A stretch of 64,000 nt of DNA from Leeia speluncae (GTDB lineage Bacteria; Pseudomonadota; Gammaproteobacteria; Burkholderiales; Leeiaceae), in assembly GCF_020564625.1 (NCBI RefSeq), contig NZ_JAJBZT010000008.1, forward strand, positions 1-64,000, read 5' to 3'. Position numbers and translations under genes: made by a program. This document shows, piece after piece, positions 34,839 to 44,001 of the stretch. Numbering within the stretch: the first letter of the stretch is position 1; the number at the start of each line of letters is the position of its first letter. The notes under the pieces are model-generated. The model did not search any database. It was not told the DNA's origin and saw nothing but the letters and a program-made list of their open reading frames with translations.

Positions 34839-36200
34839 GTGCAAATGGGTCGTTTATTCTGGAAATTTTTCTTTGGAATTTGGTTAGCGCAGCTGACTTC
34901 GATGATCGGGATAACAGGAACATTCTGGTTACATGAAAGAGAGCGCGCATTAGCCCCTATCTCTTTAGATAATAGCCCACCATCTCGATTGATGGTGCTA
35001 GCTACGTCAGAAGTATTACAGCATGCTGGCCTAGCCAGGGTAAAAACCTTGCTTGCGCAAGATGAGCGCAGCCCTGTGGTGGTGCTCGATCTAGCAGGAA
35101 ATATTGTAGCGGGTTATTCTTTAGAAAAGCCAGATGCGGCCTTATTTAAGCACCTTACTTCGGAGTATCAGACCTCTGTCCCAGAAGGGTCGCAATCTAT
35201 CTTGCTGACAAAAAGTAAAGAAGCTAGCTATTGGGTGATGGCAGCGAATTCGCAAAATAGTCGGCACGATGGGCCTCCAAACCGGGATAAAGGGCCAGAT
35301 ATCTTCCCATTGGTACCATTGTTTTTTGGGTTTGTGGCGAGTTTAATGTTTGCATGGATTTTGGCGTTTTATTTTTCTAAGCCAATCAAAGTGCTGAACA
35401 ATGCATTTGAGACTTTTTCTAAAGGAAAGCTAGGTACACGCATTGGAAATAAGTTAAGACGCAAAGATGAGTTGGCAGATTTGTCGGTTTCTTTTGATCA
35501 AATGGCACAGCAACTGCAACAGTTAATGGATGGGCAACGACGTCTATTGCATGATGTCTCGCATGAATTGCGTTCGCCGTTAGCCAGGTTGCAAGCGGCG
35601 ACTGGTTTGATGCGTCAACAGCCCGATAAAATTGAGCGCAGTATGGATCGCATCGAGCAAGAGTGCGAGCGCATGGATCAGTTAATTGGTGAGTTATTAA
35701 CGCTCTCTCGGCTAGATACCAATGTGAATTACCAAACTGGAGATGAGCTCTGCCCATTGCAAGATCTGGTGCTCGCAGTGCTAAGTGACGCAAGTTTTGA
35801 AGCAGAACAAAATGGCAAAATGGTGCATTTGCAAGGAGAGGTAGTTGGTCATGTGAAGGCTAGGCCAGAACTACTACAACGTGCCATTGAGAACGTGATC
35901 CGTAATGCGATTCGCTATACCAAACCCGCTTCAACGGTGGAGGTAGAATTAAGCCAGAGTGACGATAATCAGCACTGTATTTTGCGTATCTTAGATGAAG
36001 GCCCTGGTATTCCAGAGGCGGAGCTCGAAAAGATTGGAACGCCTTTTTACCGGGCAAGTAATGTCACTAACCAAGATGGCTATGGCTTGGGGCTGACGAT
36101 TACCAGACGGATTGTGACGTCTACGGGTGGAACGATTCGATTTGCCAATCGTCAGCATGGGGGCTTAATGGTTGAGATTGTATTCCCTGCAATTGCCTAG
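34839..36200 (+). CDS. sensor histidine kinase, CpxA-like
   Basis: A 453-aa inner-membrane kinase. Two transmembrane helices (about residues 8-28 and 155-178) frame a periplasmic sensor domain of about 125 residues. A HAMP domain follows, then the H-box (LLHDVSHELRSPLARLQ) and an HATPase with IRNAIRYT, DEGPGIP and GYGLGLTITRR. The first codon is GTG at 34839; an ATG two codons later is equally possible, and neither has a strong ribosome-binding site. It is paired with the CpxR-like regulator. Envelope stress is the usual signal of CpxA relatives; the signal here is inferred only. Confidence 0.93.
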   Translation: MQMGRLFWKFFFGIWLAQLTSMIGITGTFWLHERERALAPISLDNSPPSRLMVLATSEVLQHAGLARVKTLLAQDERSPVVVLDLAGNIVAGYSLEKPDAALFKHLTSEYQTSVPEGSQSILLTKSKEASYWVMAANSQNSRHDGPPNRDKGPDIFPLVPLFFGFVASLMFAWILAFYFSKPIKVLNNAFETFSKGKLGTRIGNKLRRKDELADLSVSFDQMAQQLQQLMDGQRRLLHDVSHELRSPLARLQAATGLMRQQPDKIERSMDRIEQECERMDQLIGELLTLSRLDTNVNYQTGDELCPLQDLVLAVLSDASFEAEQNGKMVHLQGEVVGHVKARPELLQRAIENVIRNAIRYTKPASTVEVELSQSDDNQHCILRILDEGPGIPEAELEKIGTPFYRASNVTNQDGYGLGLTITRRIVTSTGGTIRFANRQHGGLMVEIVFPAIA

Positions 36201-36221
36201 TAACGATAGGGAATTGACCAG

Positions 36222-36268
36222 CAAAGAGACTAGTCTGCCTGTTAAAGCTACTAGTCTCTTTGTTTTTT
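36222..36268. terminator. terminator between convergent kinase and AsnC-type genes
   Basis: A 12-bp perfect stem (36222-36233 with 36251-36262), a 17-nt loop and six T's on the plus strand. Confidence 0.8.
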
Positions 36269-36276
36269 GCTATCTG

Positions 36277-36732
36277 CTAAACATCCCGTTCTGGCGGGAG
36301 AATCGGTTTTGCCGCGACATGAGTAGATAGCACAATTGCCGTAGACGTATTGCCAAACTGATTGAGGTCTTCAATTAGTTGTTGAAGGTGAGGGATGTCT
36401 TGCGCCAATACTTTTAGCACTGCGCAATCTTCTCCTGTCACCGTGTAGCAGTCTATTACTTCTGGTTTTTCCCTGACATAGGGTTCGTAAGGTCTACCTC
36501 TTTGGCTTGCTACGCGTATGACGGCAGTAATCGGGTAACCGAGTTTCGTTGGGTCAACCCTCGCTTGATACCCTAAAATGACGCCGTGTTGTTCAAGCCG
36601 ACGAATGCGCTCAGAAACCGCTGGCTGAGATAAGTGAACTCGTCTGCCGATTTCTGCGTGTGACATACGTGCATCTTCTTGTAAGGCTGCTAGAATTTTT
36701 CGGTCGTAATTGTCGGGTAAATAGCTTTGCAT
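36277..36732 (-). CDS. Lrp/AsnC family transcriptional regulator
   Basis: A 151-aa feast/famine regulator. The N-terminal helix-turn-helix (DRKILAALQEDARMSHAEIG, then RRVHLSQPAVSERIRRLE) is followed by the RAM domain, an alpha/beta effector-binding fold (VIDCYTVTGEDCAVLKVLA). It probably senses an amino acid and binds DNA as an oligomer. The divergent neighbour at 36884 is a periplasmic binding-like protein, a possible target. Confidence 0.92.
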   Translation of the reverse strand: MQSYLPDNYDRKILAALQEDARMSHAEIGRRVHLSQPAVSERIRRLEQHGVILGYQARVDPTKLGYPITAVIRVASQRGRPYEPYVREKPEVIDCYTVTGEDCAVLKVLAQDIPHLQQLIEDLNQFGNTSTAIVLSTHVAAKPILPPERDV

Positions 36733-36883
36733 AGGTTAAGAGACTCAATATCTGTAATTGTGTTAGACAAATTGTCTAAGCAATCAAAAAAATTTATGCT
36801 TGTTTGTGATTTTCATCATTTTGCCATTTCGCTCATGCTAGGATGAAATATTGAACCATTGAACCTTGTCGGAGCAAAATAAA

Positions 36884-37786
36884 GTGTTTGCATTAAAGCG
36901 TCTTAAAAGACGCTGTTACTTTGGTTGCTGGCTTCTAGCTGGAATAGTGTACGCGAATTCGTTGTATGCTGAACCACTACGCTTAGTGTATCCAAAATCT
37001 GCAAATGCCATGGATAAACGCTACGATTATTTTTGGTCTTTATTATCTGCCGCTTTAGAGAGTAATCGCATGATTTATGGTGATTACTCACTGCAAGCAT
37101 CTGCTGAGCCGATGACCAATTCGCGCGCGCTTGCCGAGTTTAAATCGAATGCCTCGGTTAACATCATTGCTCGCACCACTTCTCAATCATTAGAAGCCGA
37201 CTCAATCCCCATTCGCATTCCTTTGGAAAAAGGGCTAACCGGTTATCGCGTATTTTTGATTAACCAATCTATGCAGGTCCGCTTTAATCGGGTGAAGACC
37301 TTAGCTGATTTGCAATCAATCAGAATTGGACAAGATGCAAGCTGGCCAGATGTAAAGATCTTAGAAGCATCCGGCTTATCGGTGGTGACGGGATCGGATT
37401 ATAACAGTTTGTTTTCAATGCTAGCGGCAGATCGATTCGATGCTTTTTCTCGTGGGGTAAACGAAGTCACAGACGAACTTATTCAGCAGGGGGGACATTA
37501 TCCCAATATGACCATTGAAAAGCGCATTTTGCTGTATTACCCACTGCCTAGATATTTCTTTGTGCCAAAGACTTCTGCGGGTGTGCAAATGGCCGCACGG
37601 ATAGAGGATGGCTTAAAGCGTTTAATTCGGACTGGTGAATTTGAAAAACGCTATAGGATTTACAAACGGGACATGCTGGCTGGTCTGAATGTGAAAAAGC
37701 GATTGCTAATCAAACTGCCTAACCCATTATTGCCAAAAGAAACGCCGCTCGATAAAAAAGAATACTGGGACATTACTATCCCATGA
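36884..37786 (+). CDS. periplasmic substrate-binding-like protein
   Basis: A 300-aa protein with an N-terminal signal peptide (basic KRLKRRC then a hydrophobic core, cleavage near LYA-EP). The fold looks like a family 3 solute-binding protein: LADLQSIRIGQDASWPDVKILEASG and FDAFSRGVNEV are typical of its two lobes. I choose the GTG at 36884, nine bases after GGAG, rather than a TTG six codons earlier with no site. No transporter genes are beside it, so it may be a stand-alone sensor-like binding protein. Confidence 0.78.
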   Translation: MFALKRLKRRCYFGCWLLAGIVYANSLYAEPLRLVYPKSANAMDKRYDYFWSLLSAALESNRMIYGDYSLQASAEPMTNSRALAEFKSNASVNIIARTTSQSLEADSIPIRIPLEKGLTGYRVFLINQSMQVRFNRVKTLADLQSIRIGQDASWPDVKILEASGLSVVTGSDYNSLFSMLAADRFDAFSRGVNEVTDELIQQGGHYPNMTIEKRILLYYPLPRYFFVPKTSAGVQMAARIEDGLKRLIRTGEFEKRYRIYKRDMLAGLNVKKRLLIKLPNPLLPKETPLDKKEYWDITIP

Positions 37787-37817
37787 TTGGATATCATTCT
37801 TTTGAATGAGTCGCAGA

Positions 37818-38726
37818 TTACTTGATGTTCCTCTCTGCAATCAGTAAGCGGTAGAACGCGAGTCTGGAATCACTAATTTTTCCATCTGCATTCGCTGCTT
37901 CAATTGCGCAACCCGGTTCTACTTTGTGCCAGCAGTTGTGGAACCTGCACTCTCCGAGGTAAGGGCGGAATTCCGGAAACATGCCTGCAATATCGCGGCT
38001 ATCAATATGGTGTAAACCAAACTCTTGCATACCGGGTGAGTCGATTAATTGACTTTCTTCATCTAGATGATAAAGCGTCGCAAAAGTTGTGGTGTGTTTG
38101 CCTGAATCTAAGGCTTCTGAGATCTCACCGGTTCTTGCTGCCGCTTCTGGAATGAGCGCATTCACGAGGGTGGATTTACCCATGCCACTCTGACCAACCA
38201 GTACCGAGGTATGCCCTTTTAGCAGGGCTAAAATTGGTGATACATCCTGTTTTGCCGAAATAGGTACGACGTTATAACCCAGCGCTTGAAAAGAGGACAG
38301 CGACTCAAAAACCGCTTGGGATTCTGATAAATCCATTTTATTGACCAAGATAGTCACAGGTAGGTGATTTACCTCTGCCGCTAAAATACAGCGGTTTAGC
38401 ATCGCCTCATGGCAAGAAGGTACGCCAGCCGTCACAATCAGAATCTGGCTCACGTTTGCCGCAATGGTTTTGCTTCGCCATTCATCTTGTCGGTACAGCA
38501 AGCTTGCTCTTGGCAAGATTTCTTCAATAACGCCTTCATCCAGCGCCGTTTTTTGGATAAGGACTTTATCCCCGCATGCAACATCCGTTTTTTTACCACG
38601 AGTCACACAGCCAAATATGCCGTCTGCTGTCTCTACGCGAAACCGCCGACCAAAGCTTTGAATCACCAGTCCTTCTAATAGATTGGTATTGGCAGGGCGG
38701 TTACTTGGTTTTGATTTTTTGCTCAT
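37818..38726 (-). CDS. rsgA: ribosome small subunit-dependent GTPase A
   Basis: A 302-aa circularly permuted GTPase that checks late 30S subunit assembly. An N-terminal OB fold comes first, then G motifs in permuted order: NKMD (G4), GQSGMGKST (G1) and DSPG (G3). The C-terminal zinc knuckle reads CRFHNCWHKVEPGC, with all ligands present. It starts 3 bp after the M48 peptidase stop, so the two are co-transcribed. Confidence 0.96.
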   Translation of the reverse strand: MSKKSKPSNRPANTNLLEGLVIQSFGRRFRVETADGIFGCVTRGKKTDVACGDKVLIQKTALDEGVIEEILPRASLLYRQDEWRSKTIAANVSQILIVTAGVPSCHEAMLNRCILAAEVNHLPVTILVNKMDLSESQAVFESLSSFQALGYNVVPISAKQDVSPILALLKGHTSVLVGQSGMGKSTLVNALIPEAAARTGEISEALDSGKHTTTFATLYHLDEESQLIDSPGMQEFGLHHIDSRDIAGMFPEFRPYLGECRFHNCWHKVEPGCAIEAANADGKISDSRLAFYRLLIAERNIK

Positions 38727-38729
38727 TAC

Positions 38730-39989
38730 TTAGGCTTTTTTCTGATTCGCTTCAAGTGCCGCAATACGGAGTGATGCAGGTGGATGTGAATCGTAAAAAG
38801 CCGAATGCAATGGGTCTGGTGTTAGCGTGCTTGCATTGTCACGATATAGCTTTACTAGACCGCTGATTAAGTCTTTTGCGTCCGACTGGCTAGCGGCAAA
38901 CGCATCAGCTTCAAACTCGTGTTTACGAGAGTAGTAGCTTGATAGCGGGCCTAGCGGCAATGTCACTAATGGCGCGACAATAAAGAACAAGAATAAGCCT
39001 AAGGCGGTATCTTGTTGGCTAACACCCAAGCCCGTATACAACCAAGGTTGTTCAACCGCCCAGCCTGCAATACCTAATGCGACTAAAGCAGAACCAAACA
39101 TCCAGACCATGCGCTTCACAATGTGCTTATGTTTAAAGTGACCAAGTTCATGCGCGAGCACGGCTTCAATTTCTTCAGGCGTCAAACGCTCGATTAAAGT
39201 ATCGAAAAACACAATGCGTTTATTGCTGCCAAAACCGGTGAAGTAAGCATTACCGTGGCTACTGCGTTTTGATCCATCCATGACAAACACACCAGAACTA
39301 GCAAAGCCACAACGCTTTAATAGGCCTTCAATACGTGCTTTTAATGCTTCGTCTTCTAATGGGGTGAATTTATTAAAGAGTGGTGCGATAAAAGTTGGGT
39401 AGACAGCTAGCATTAGCAAGTTAAAGCTTAACCACATTGCCCAAACATATACCCACCAGTAAGCGCCCATGCTTTTTAGTAACCACAATGCTGCGGCTAG
39501 GAATGGAACACCAATTAATGTACCAACCACTGCACCTTTAATTAAATCCAAGAAGAAGAGTTTGACGGTAAGGCGGTTAAAACCAAATGCTGCTTCAATA
39601 CGAAAGGTTTTCCAAAGGCTTGCCGGTAGACCAATCACCCCTTGGATCAACATCACCACTACCATCGCAGCGACGGGGTGCCAAATGGGGCTAGAAAACC
39701 ACTTTCCGGTGAGTTGGTAAACGCCAGACAATACGCCACCAATCGTTAAGGCTAAGGTCCAAACCACATCAACTAACAGCGTAAGGCGACTAAATTGCAA
39801 TTTGGTAATTGTGTAGTCGGCTGCTTTTTGGTGATCTGCTAATGAGATATCCGTTGCAAAGGCTGAAGGCACTTCGGCTCTATGTGTTGCAACATGCCAA
39901 AGTTGGCGATGAGATAACCATAATTGTAAAAGCGCCGTGAAAATAACCAGGGCAATAAAGATGTACGAGAATGTGGTAAAACCTGACAT
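38730..39989 (-). CDS. M48 family membrane metallopeptidase (Ste24-like)
   Basis: A 419-aa inner-membrane zinc peptidase related to CAAX prenyl protease 1/Ste24. Several transmembrane helices (about residues 5-25, 70-90, 105-125, 150-200, 290-345) flank the active site HELGH (280-284), with the third zinc ligand in HEFEAD downstream. The N-terminal Peptidase_M48_N region is intact. Bacterial members are thought to act in membrane protein quality control. It is upstream of rsgA and divergent from orn. Confidence 0.92.
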   Translation of the reverse strand: MSGFTTFSYIFIALVIFTALLQLWLSHRQLWHVATHRAEVPSAFATDISLADHQKAADYTITKLQFSRLTLLVDVVWTLALTIGGVLSGVYQLTGKWFSSPIWHPVAAMVVVMLIQGVIGLPASLWKTFRIEAAFGFNRLTVKLFFLDLIKGAVVGTLIGVPFLAAALWLLKSMGAYWWVYVWAMWLSFNLLMLAVYPTFIAPLFNKFTPLEDEALKARIEGLLKRCGFASSGVFVMDGSKRSSHGNAYFTGFGSNKRIVFFDTLIERLTPEEIEAVLAHELGHFKHKHIVKRMVWMFGSALVALGIAGWAVEQPWLYTGLGVSQQDTALGLFLFFIVAPLVTLPLGPLSSYYSRKHEFEADAFAASQSDAKDLISGLVKLYRDNASTLTPDPLHSAFYDSHPPASLRIAALEANQKKA

Positions 39990-40126
39990 GTAAGCGATTT
40001 CTAATCAATACAATATGAATAGTGAGATTATCCCACACCTAAGCATAAAACTGCGGAATTTCGACCAAAACCCCATCTCTAGGATAAAATGGTTACTGTA
40101 AGAGAATTAATTAAAGGAAGAAGTTC

Positions 40127-40672
40127 ATGACTCAAGATGCAAACCACTTAATTTGGCTAGATATGGAAATGACCGGTCTGCTACCTGATAGCGATCGTAT
40201 TATCGAATTAGCCGTGGTGATCACGGATAGTGAACTCAATACCGTTGCCGAAAGCCCTGTTTTCGCCGTACACCAGTCAGATGCCATTCTAGATGGCATG
40301 GATGATTGGAATAAGAATACCCATGGTCGCTCTGGTCTGATTGATCGTGTGAAAGCCTCTGTGTTGAATGAAGCAGAAGTAGAACGTCAAATGCTAGAGT
40401 TTTTGGCATCTTATGTACCTAAAGGTGCATCACCAATGTGTGGTAATTCGATCTGCCAAGATCGTCGCTTTATGGCACGTTGGATGCCAGAACTAGAAAC
40501 CTGGTTTCATTACCGCAATCTAGATGTAAGTACCCTAAAAGAGTTAGCCAAGCGCTGGAAGCCAGAAGTCGCAAAAGGCTTAAAGAAACATGGCAAGCAC
40601 GAAGCATTGGCCGATATTTACGAATCGATCGAAGAACTAAAATACTACCGCGAGCACTTTATTAAGCTGTAA
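40127..40672 (+). CDS. orn: oligoribonuclease
   Basis: A 181-aa 3'-5' exoribonuclease of the DEDDh family that degrades 2-5-mer RNAs and pGpG, the product of cyclic di-GMP breakdown. The motifs are complete: D and E in [12 protein letters not shown] in NSICQDRRF, and the final His/Asp in [11 protein letters not shown]. An AAGGAAG ribosome-binding site precedes the ATG. It is a single gene, divergent from the M48 peptidase gene. Confidence 0.97.
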   Translation: MTQDANHLIWLDMEMTGLLPDSDRIIELAVVITDSELNTVAESPVFAVHQSDAILDGMDDWNKNTHGRSGLIDRVKASVLNEAEVERQMLEFLASYVPKGASPMCGNSICQDRRFMARWMPELETWFHYRNLDVSTLKELAKRWKPEVAKGLKKHGKHEALADIYESIEELKYYREHFIKL

Positions 40673-40751
40673 TCTTCTAACCTTGAAGACGAATGATCGA
40701 ATTCCGATAGGGTTTGATCGTGATGCGATAGTGAACTGTGCTGCTATCAAT

Positions 40752-40790
40752 AAAAATACCCTTGTGATTATATTTTACAGGGGTATTTTT
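40752..40790 (+). promoter_or_regulatory. terminator-like hairpin overlapping the YbhB ribosome-binding site
   Basis: A 14-bp stem (40752-40765 with 40777-40790, one G-T pair) with an 11-nt loop. It ends in a T-run that runs straight into the ATG at 40793. The only ribosome-binding sequence (AGGGG, 40779-40783) is in its 3' arm. Confidence 0.65.
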
Positions 40791-40792
40791 TT

Positions 40793-41344
40793 ATGAAGAT
40801 CAAATTTTCTACTGTGTTGTCGTTTACATTAACGATGGCTGCCATGTATGCAAGTGCAGGTGAATTCACCTTATCTAGCCCAACCTTACAAAATAATGGT
40901 GTGTTACCCGCAAAACAATTTGCGAACACATTTGGCTGCACAGGGCAGAATATATCCCCCGCATTAAATTGGGTGAATCCACCCGCAGGTACCAAAAGCT
41001 ATGTCGTCACCGCATATGACCCTGATGCACCGACTGGTTCTGGTTGGTGGCATTGGGTAGTTGCCAACTTGCCTGCTACTTCAACCGTACTACCTGAAGG
41101 GGCTGGTAATAGCATGCAAGGATTGCCTGAAGGGGCGATAACCATTGAAAATGATGCCAGACAAGCTAGCTTTTTGGGGGCGTGCCCACCGGAAGGTGAA
41201 AAGCATCGTTACATCTTTACAGTGCATGCACTAAAAGTCCCTAAGTTAGATTTGTCTGCGAATGCAACACCTGCACTAGTTGGCTTTATGGTGCATTTTC
41301 AGCAAGTTGGCGAAGCAAAGTTAATGGTTTGGGGGAGCCGATAG
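40793..41344 (+). CDS. YbhB/YbcL family (PEBP, Raf kinase inhibitor-like) secreted protein
   Basis: A 183-aa protein with a signal peptide (cleavage near ASA-GE), then a PEBP fold. Motifs are FGCTGQNISPALNWVNPPAG, the ligand-site region YDPDAPTGSGWWHWVVANLP and the C-terminal HRYIFTVHALKVPKL. Bacterial PEBPs of this kind are periplasmic and their function is poorly known. Its ribosome-binding site is buried in the hairpin at 40752-40790. Confidence 0.9.
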   Translation: MKIKFSTVLSFTLTMAAMYASAGEFTLSSPTLQNNGVLPAKQFANTFGCTGQNISPALNWVNPPAGTKSYVVTAYDPDAPTGSGWWHWVVANLPATSTVLPEGAGNSMQGLPEGAITIENDARQASFLGACPPEGEKHRYIFTVHALKVPKLDLSANATPALVGFMVHFQQVGEAKLMVWGSR

Positions 41345-41378
41345 TTAGTTCGAGGACGGTTTAGGCCGATCGATATAT

Positions 41379-42221
41379 GTGAAACCATTTGAAAAAAGCG
41401 AGAGTATGAATACGCCAGTACTAACCCACCGTGAAGGCGTGGGTATGACCGCATCGGTTTATCAGCACCAGGTATTGGCGTTCACTCGTCTGTATATCAG
41501 TCATCCTGTTTTAATTGTTGTTGAAGCGGGTGAGAAAGAGGTGAAATGGTCTAATGGTAGTTGCACAATTAAATCGGGCGAAGCAATTGCGATCGCGGGA
41601 AAACAAACTTTAGATGTCACGAATAGATTGCCCGATCAAGGTATCTACCGCGCGTATTGGTTGGTTTGGGATGATGAGTTGTTAGCTAAATGCAATGCTC
41701 AGCTTTCTGCACCGGTTTCAGCCATTCAGACTGCATTGCCTTTAGGTAAATTAACTATTCAAGCAAGTAGTGCTTGCCAGCGTGCTAGCCAAGCGGTTAT
41801 GGATCAATCGCTTCCTTTGCAAATTGCTCAGCATCGGCTACAAGAGGTGTTTTATTGGGTAAAAGAAGCGGGCGGTGTGTTGCAAGGGGCTCTAGAACAG
41901 TCTGTTTCTGAGCGTGTCAGGTCGTTTATTGTAAAAGACCCTTCTCTAGATTGGACCGCACCCAAAGTGGCGCAGGCGCTCGCGATGAGTGAAGCAACCT
42001 TACGAAGAAAACTCGCTGCAGAGTCTACTTGTTTTAGTGATGTGTTAATCGATGTCCGGATGTCTTGCGCGGCTCAGTTATTGCAATGCACGGCTTTGCC
42101 CATTACACGAATCGCATTGGATGTGGGCTATGATTCGCCATCTCACTTCACCCAACGTTTCCGCCAGCGCTTTGGATTCTTGCCATCTGCCATTCGCGAA
42201 GCAAGTCCATCCGAATTATGA
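41379..42221 (+). CDS. AraC family transcriptional regulator
   Basis: A 280-aa regulator. The N-terminal part is a cupin-like effector domain; the C-terminal part (about residues 175-275) carries two helix-turn-helices, the second marked by ITRIALDVGYDSPSHFTQRF (about 248-267), then RQRFGFLPSAIR. The GTG at 41379 opens the frame, while an ATG nine codons later (41406) is an alternative; neither has a clear ribosome-binding site. It follows the YbhB gene by 34 bp. Confidence 0.87.
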   Translation: MKPFEKSESMNTPVLTHREGVGMTASVYQHQVLAFTRLYISHPVLIVVEAGEKEVKWSNGSCTIKSGEAIAIAGKQTLDVTNRLPDQGIYRAYWLVWDDELLAKCNAQLSAPVSAIQTALPLGKLTIQASSACQRASQAVMDQSLPLQIAQHRLQEVFYWVKEAGGVLQGALEQSVSERVRSFIVKDPSLDWTAPKVAQALAMSEATLRRKLAAESTCFSDVLIDVRMSCAAQLLQCTALPITRIALDVGYDSPSHFTQRFRQRFGFLPSAIREASPSEL

Positions 42222-42264
42222 GACAATAAGCCATTATTGAATTACCGACAGTTCGGAGCATTAG

Positions 42265-42633
42265 ATGGCTATTTTCCGCCAAAAAAAGACAGCAAAGAAA
42301 AACCAGCCAGATGTGTCATTAAAGGTTGGCGTGATTGCTGAGATTATTCGTGTCGCGTCTCGACTAGACGAAACCATGTTGCCTAAGTCGTATCGTGTCA
42401 TTATTTTTGGTGCGATTATCAAGTTTTACCACGAGTTACCATTACGTGATGTGACTTGGCTAGAAGATCAACTAAATGCATTGGGCGAGCCAGACGACGC
42501 CAGCGAAGCGGTTGTCCGCATGGCTGAATTGCAAGCATGGGTAAAAGATTCGCCTCAGCTTGTACTTACCCTGATGATAGGCTTGGCCGCAGGTAAGGGG
42601 GATGAATTTGCTTGGGGTTTGATGAGAAACTAA
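42265..42633 (+). CDS. conserved-looking hypothetical protein, 122 aa
   Basis: A small protein with a basic N-terminus (MAIFRQKKTAKKNQ) and then a helical, mildly hydrophobic body containing VIAEIIRVASRLDETMLPKS, ELPLRDVTWLEDQLNAL and a C-terminal LVLTLMIGLAAGKGDEF. It has no signal peptide. I do not recognise the family. It follows the AraC gene by 43 bp and may be co-transcribed. A strong terminator lies after it. Confidence 0.72.
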   Translation: MAIFRQKKTAKKNQPDVSLKVGVIAEIIRVASRLDETMLPKSYRVIIFGAIIKFYHELPLRDVTWLEDQLNALGEPDDASEAVVRMAELQAWVKDSPQLVLTLMIGLAAGKGDEFAWGLMRN

Positions 42634-42655
42634 TCTTCTCATTCTTGAAGCTAAT

Positions 42656-42687
42656 AAAAAGCAGTGCGAATGATCGTGCTGCTTTTT
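42656..42687 (+). terminator. Rho-independent terminator
   Basis: A 14-bp stem (42656-42669 with 42674-42687, two G-T pairs) with an ATGA loop and a T-run to 42689. Confidence 0.85.
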
Positions 42688-42750
42688 TTACGCCCATCCA
42701 ATGCAATCAGCGTATGATTCCACTGCGTAATATATGCAAAAGGGTTAGTT

Positions 42751-43287
42751 ATGGCGAGTGCAGTGATCGTGATTGATGTGCAACAAGCGCTGTGTGCTGG
42801 TGCAGAGGAGACTTGGCAAGCTGCGGATGTGATAAAGCGTATTAATGTAGTCACCCAATCTGCCAGAGAAAAAGGTGTGCCGGTTATCTTTGTCCAGCAT
42901 GAAGAAGCGGAGGGTGAATTTGTCTACCAATCTGCAGGTTGGCAGTTGGCTGATGGATTGATCTCACATACCAATGAACCCATCGTCCGTAAAACCACAC
43001 CAAATTCCTTTCATCTAACCCATCTACAATCCTTGCTCAAAGAGAAGGGGATTGATCACCTCATCATTTGCGGCATGCAAACCGACTTCTGTGTCGATAC
43101 GACAGTCAGGCAAGCATTGGCCTATGGTTATCCCGTTAGTTTGGTCAGCGATGGGCATACCACGGTAGATAATGGCGTGCTCACCGCTGATCAGATTATT
43201 CGCCACCACAACAAGAATTTATCCTCTTTTGGTAGTTTTGGTGTGAGGACGACGTTAGTGAAGCATGACGAGGTATTTGCATCTTAA
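42751..43287 (+). CDS. isochorismatase-family cysteine hydrolase
   Basis: A 178-aa hydrolase with the full catalytic triad of the family: Asp9 in VIVIDVQQ, Lys81 in VRKTTPNSF and Cys114 in MQTDFCVDTT. Members hydrolyse nicotinamide, isochorismate, N-carbamoylsarcosine or related amides, and the sequence does not settle which. Its stop overlaps the converging LysE gene by 4 bp. Confidence 0.9.
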   Translation: MASAVIVIDVQQALCAGAEETWQAADVIKRINVVTQSAREKGVPVIFVQHEEAEGEFVYQSAGWQLADGLISHTNEPIVRKTTPNSFHLTHLQSLLKEKGIDHLIICGMQTDFCVDTTVRQALAYGYPVSLVSDGHTTVDNGVLTADQIIRHHNKNLSSFGSFGVRTTLVKHDEVFAS

Positions 43288-43916
43288 TTCAGTGCTAAGG
43301 TCCGCAGCCCAATCACAATCTGAATCACCCCAATCAGCATGAGTAATATCCGTTTACAATTGCCTTGCGGATTACCTTGGAGTTTGGTTAGTAACACAAC
43401 AACTAAGCTAAACCATGCTAAATCAACAACAAATGGCACAATGGCGAGTTGAATCGATGTCGCTAATGAATCTTTTACCGAGACAAATTGGCTAAAAATC
43501 GAGAGAAAAAACAGCATGAGCGGTGGGTTAATGGTGCCAATCGTTAGTCCATCCCATAATGGATGCATGCCTGAAGGTGTGGCTGCTTGTTTGGTGATTG
43601 GATGGTTCGCCGTTGGGATTTTTAATTTGCTGATTTCTTTGATCAGCATATGCGAACCAGACACCAGCAAGTAAGCACATCCAAGATAGGTGAGCCCTTG
43701 GTATAACACAGGGCTACTCTTAATCAGCACGGCAACGCCTGTGAGTGCGGCGAGGGTATTCAGCAGAATCCCCGTTGCATGTCCTATAGCGGCATATAGC
43801 CCGCGTCTTTTACCGCCATTACTTGCATGTTTAACAATCATCGCGAGGCTTAGCCCTGGCGTCATGGCACCGAGTAAGCAGGTGGATGCTAGTAAAAAGA
43901 GAGTTTGCGTATCCAT
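43284..43916 (-). CDS. LysE/RhtB family amino acid exporter
   Basis: A 210-aa inner-membrane protein with about six transmembrane segments and the family's N-terminal motif GAMTPGLSLAMIVKHASNGG. LysE-type proteins export amino acids or their analogues by proton exchange. I choose the ATG at 43916, which follows AGGA by seven bases, over a TTG five codons upstream. It converges with the cysteine hydrolase gene; a LysR gene lies 85 bp upstream in the same direction. Confidence 0.9.
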   Translation of the reverse strand: MDTQTLFLLASTCLLGAMTPGLSLAMIVKHASNGGKRRGLYAAIGHATGILLNTLAALTGVAVLIKSSPVLYQGLTYLGCAYLLVSGSHMLIKEISKLKIPTANHPITKQAATPSGMHPLWDGLTIGTINPPLMLFFLSIFSQFVSVKDSLATSIQLAIVPFVVDLAWFSLVVVLLTKLQGNPQGNCKRILLMLIGVIQIVIGLRTLALN

Positions 43917-44001
43917 CGATATGTCCTTCAAAACGATGGATTCAGTCTAATTCGTCTTAATGAATGCAGTAAACGTATGGCTGTTTATAGTATGTATGCG
44001 T

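Noticed and set aside
35493-35502. TTTGATCAAA in the CpxA-like kinase gene
   Set aside because: It is a single copy inside coding sequence, encoding the ordinary HAMP-region residues; probably chance.
42751-43287. Cysteine hydrolase as the N-carbamoylsarcosine amidase of a creatinine pathway with HyuAB
   Set aside because: It is about 11 kb from hyuA, has no shared operator, and the family is too broad to assign this substrate.
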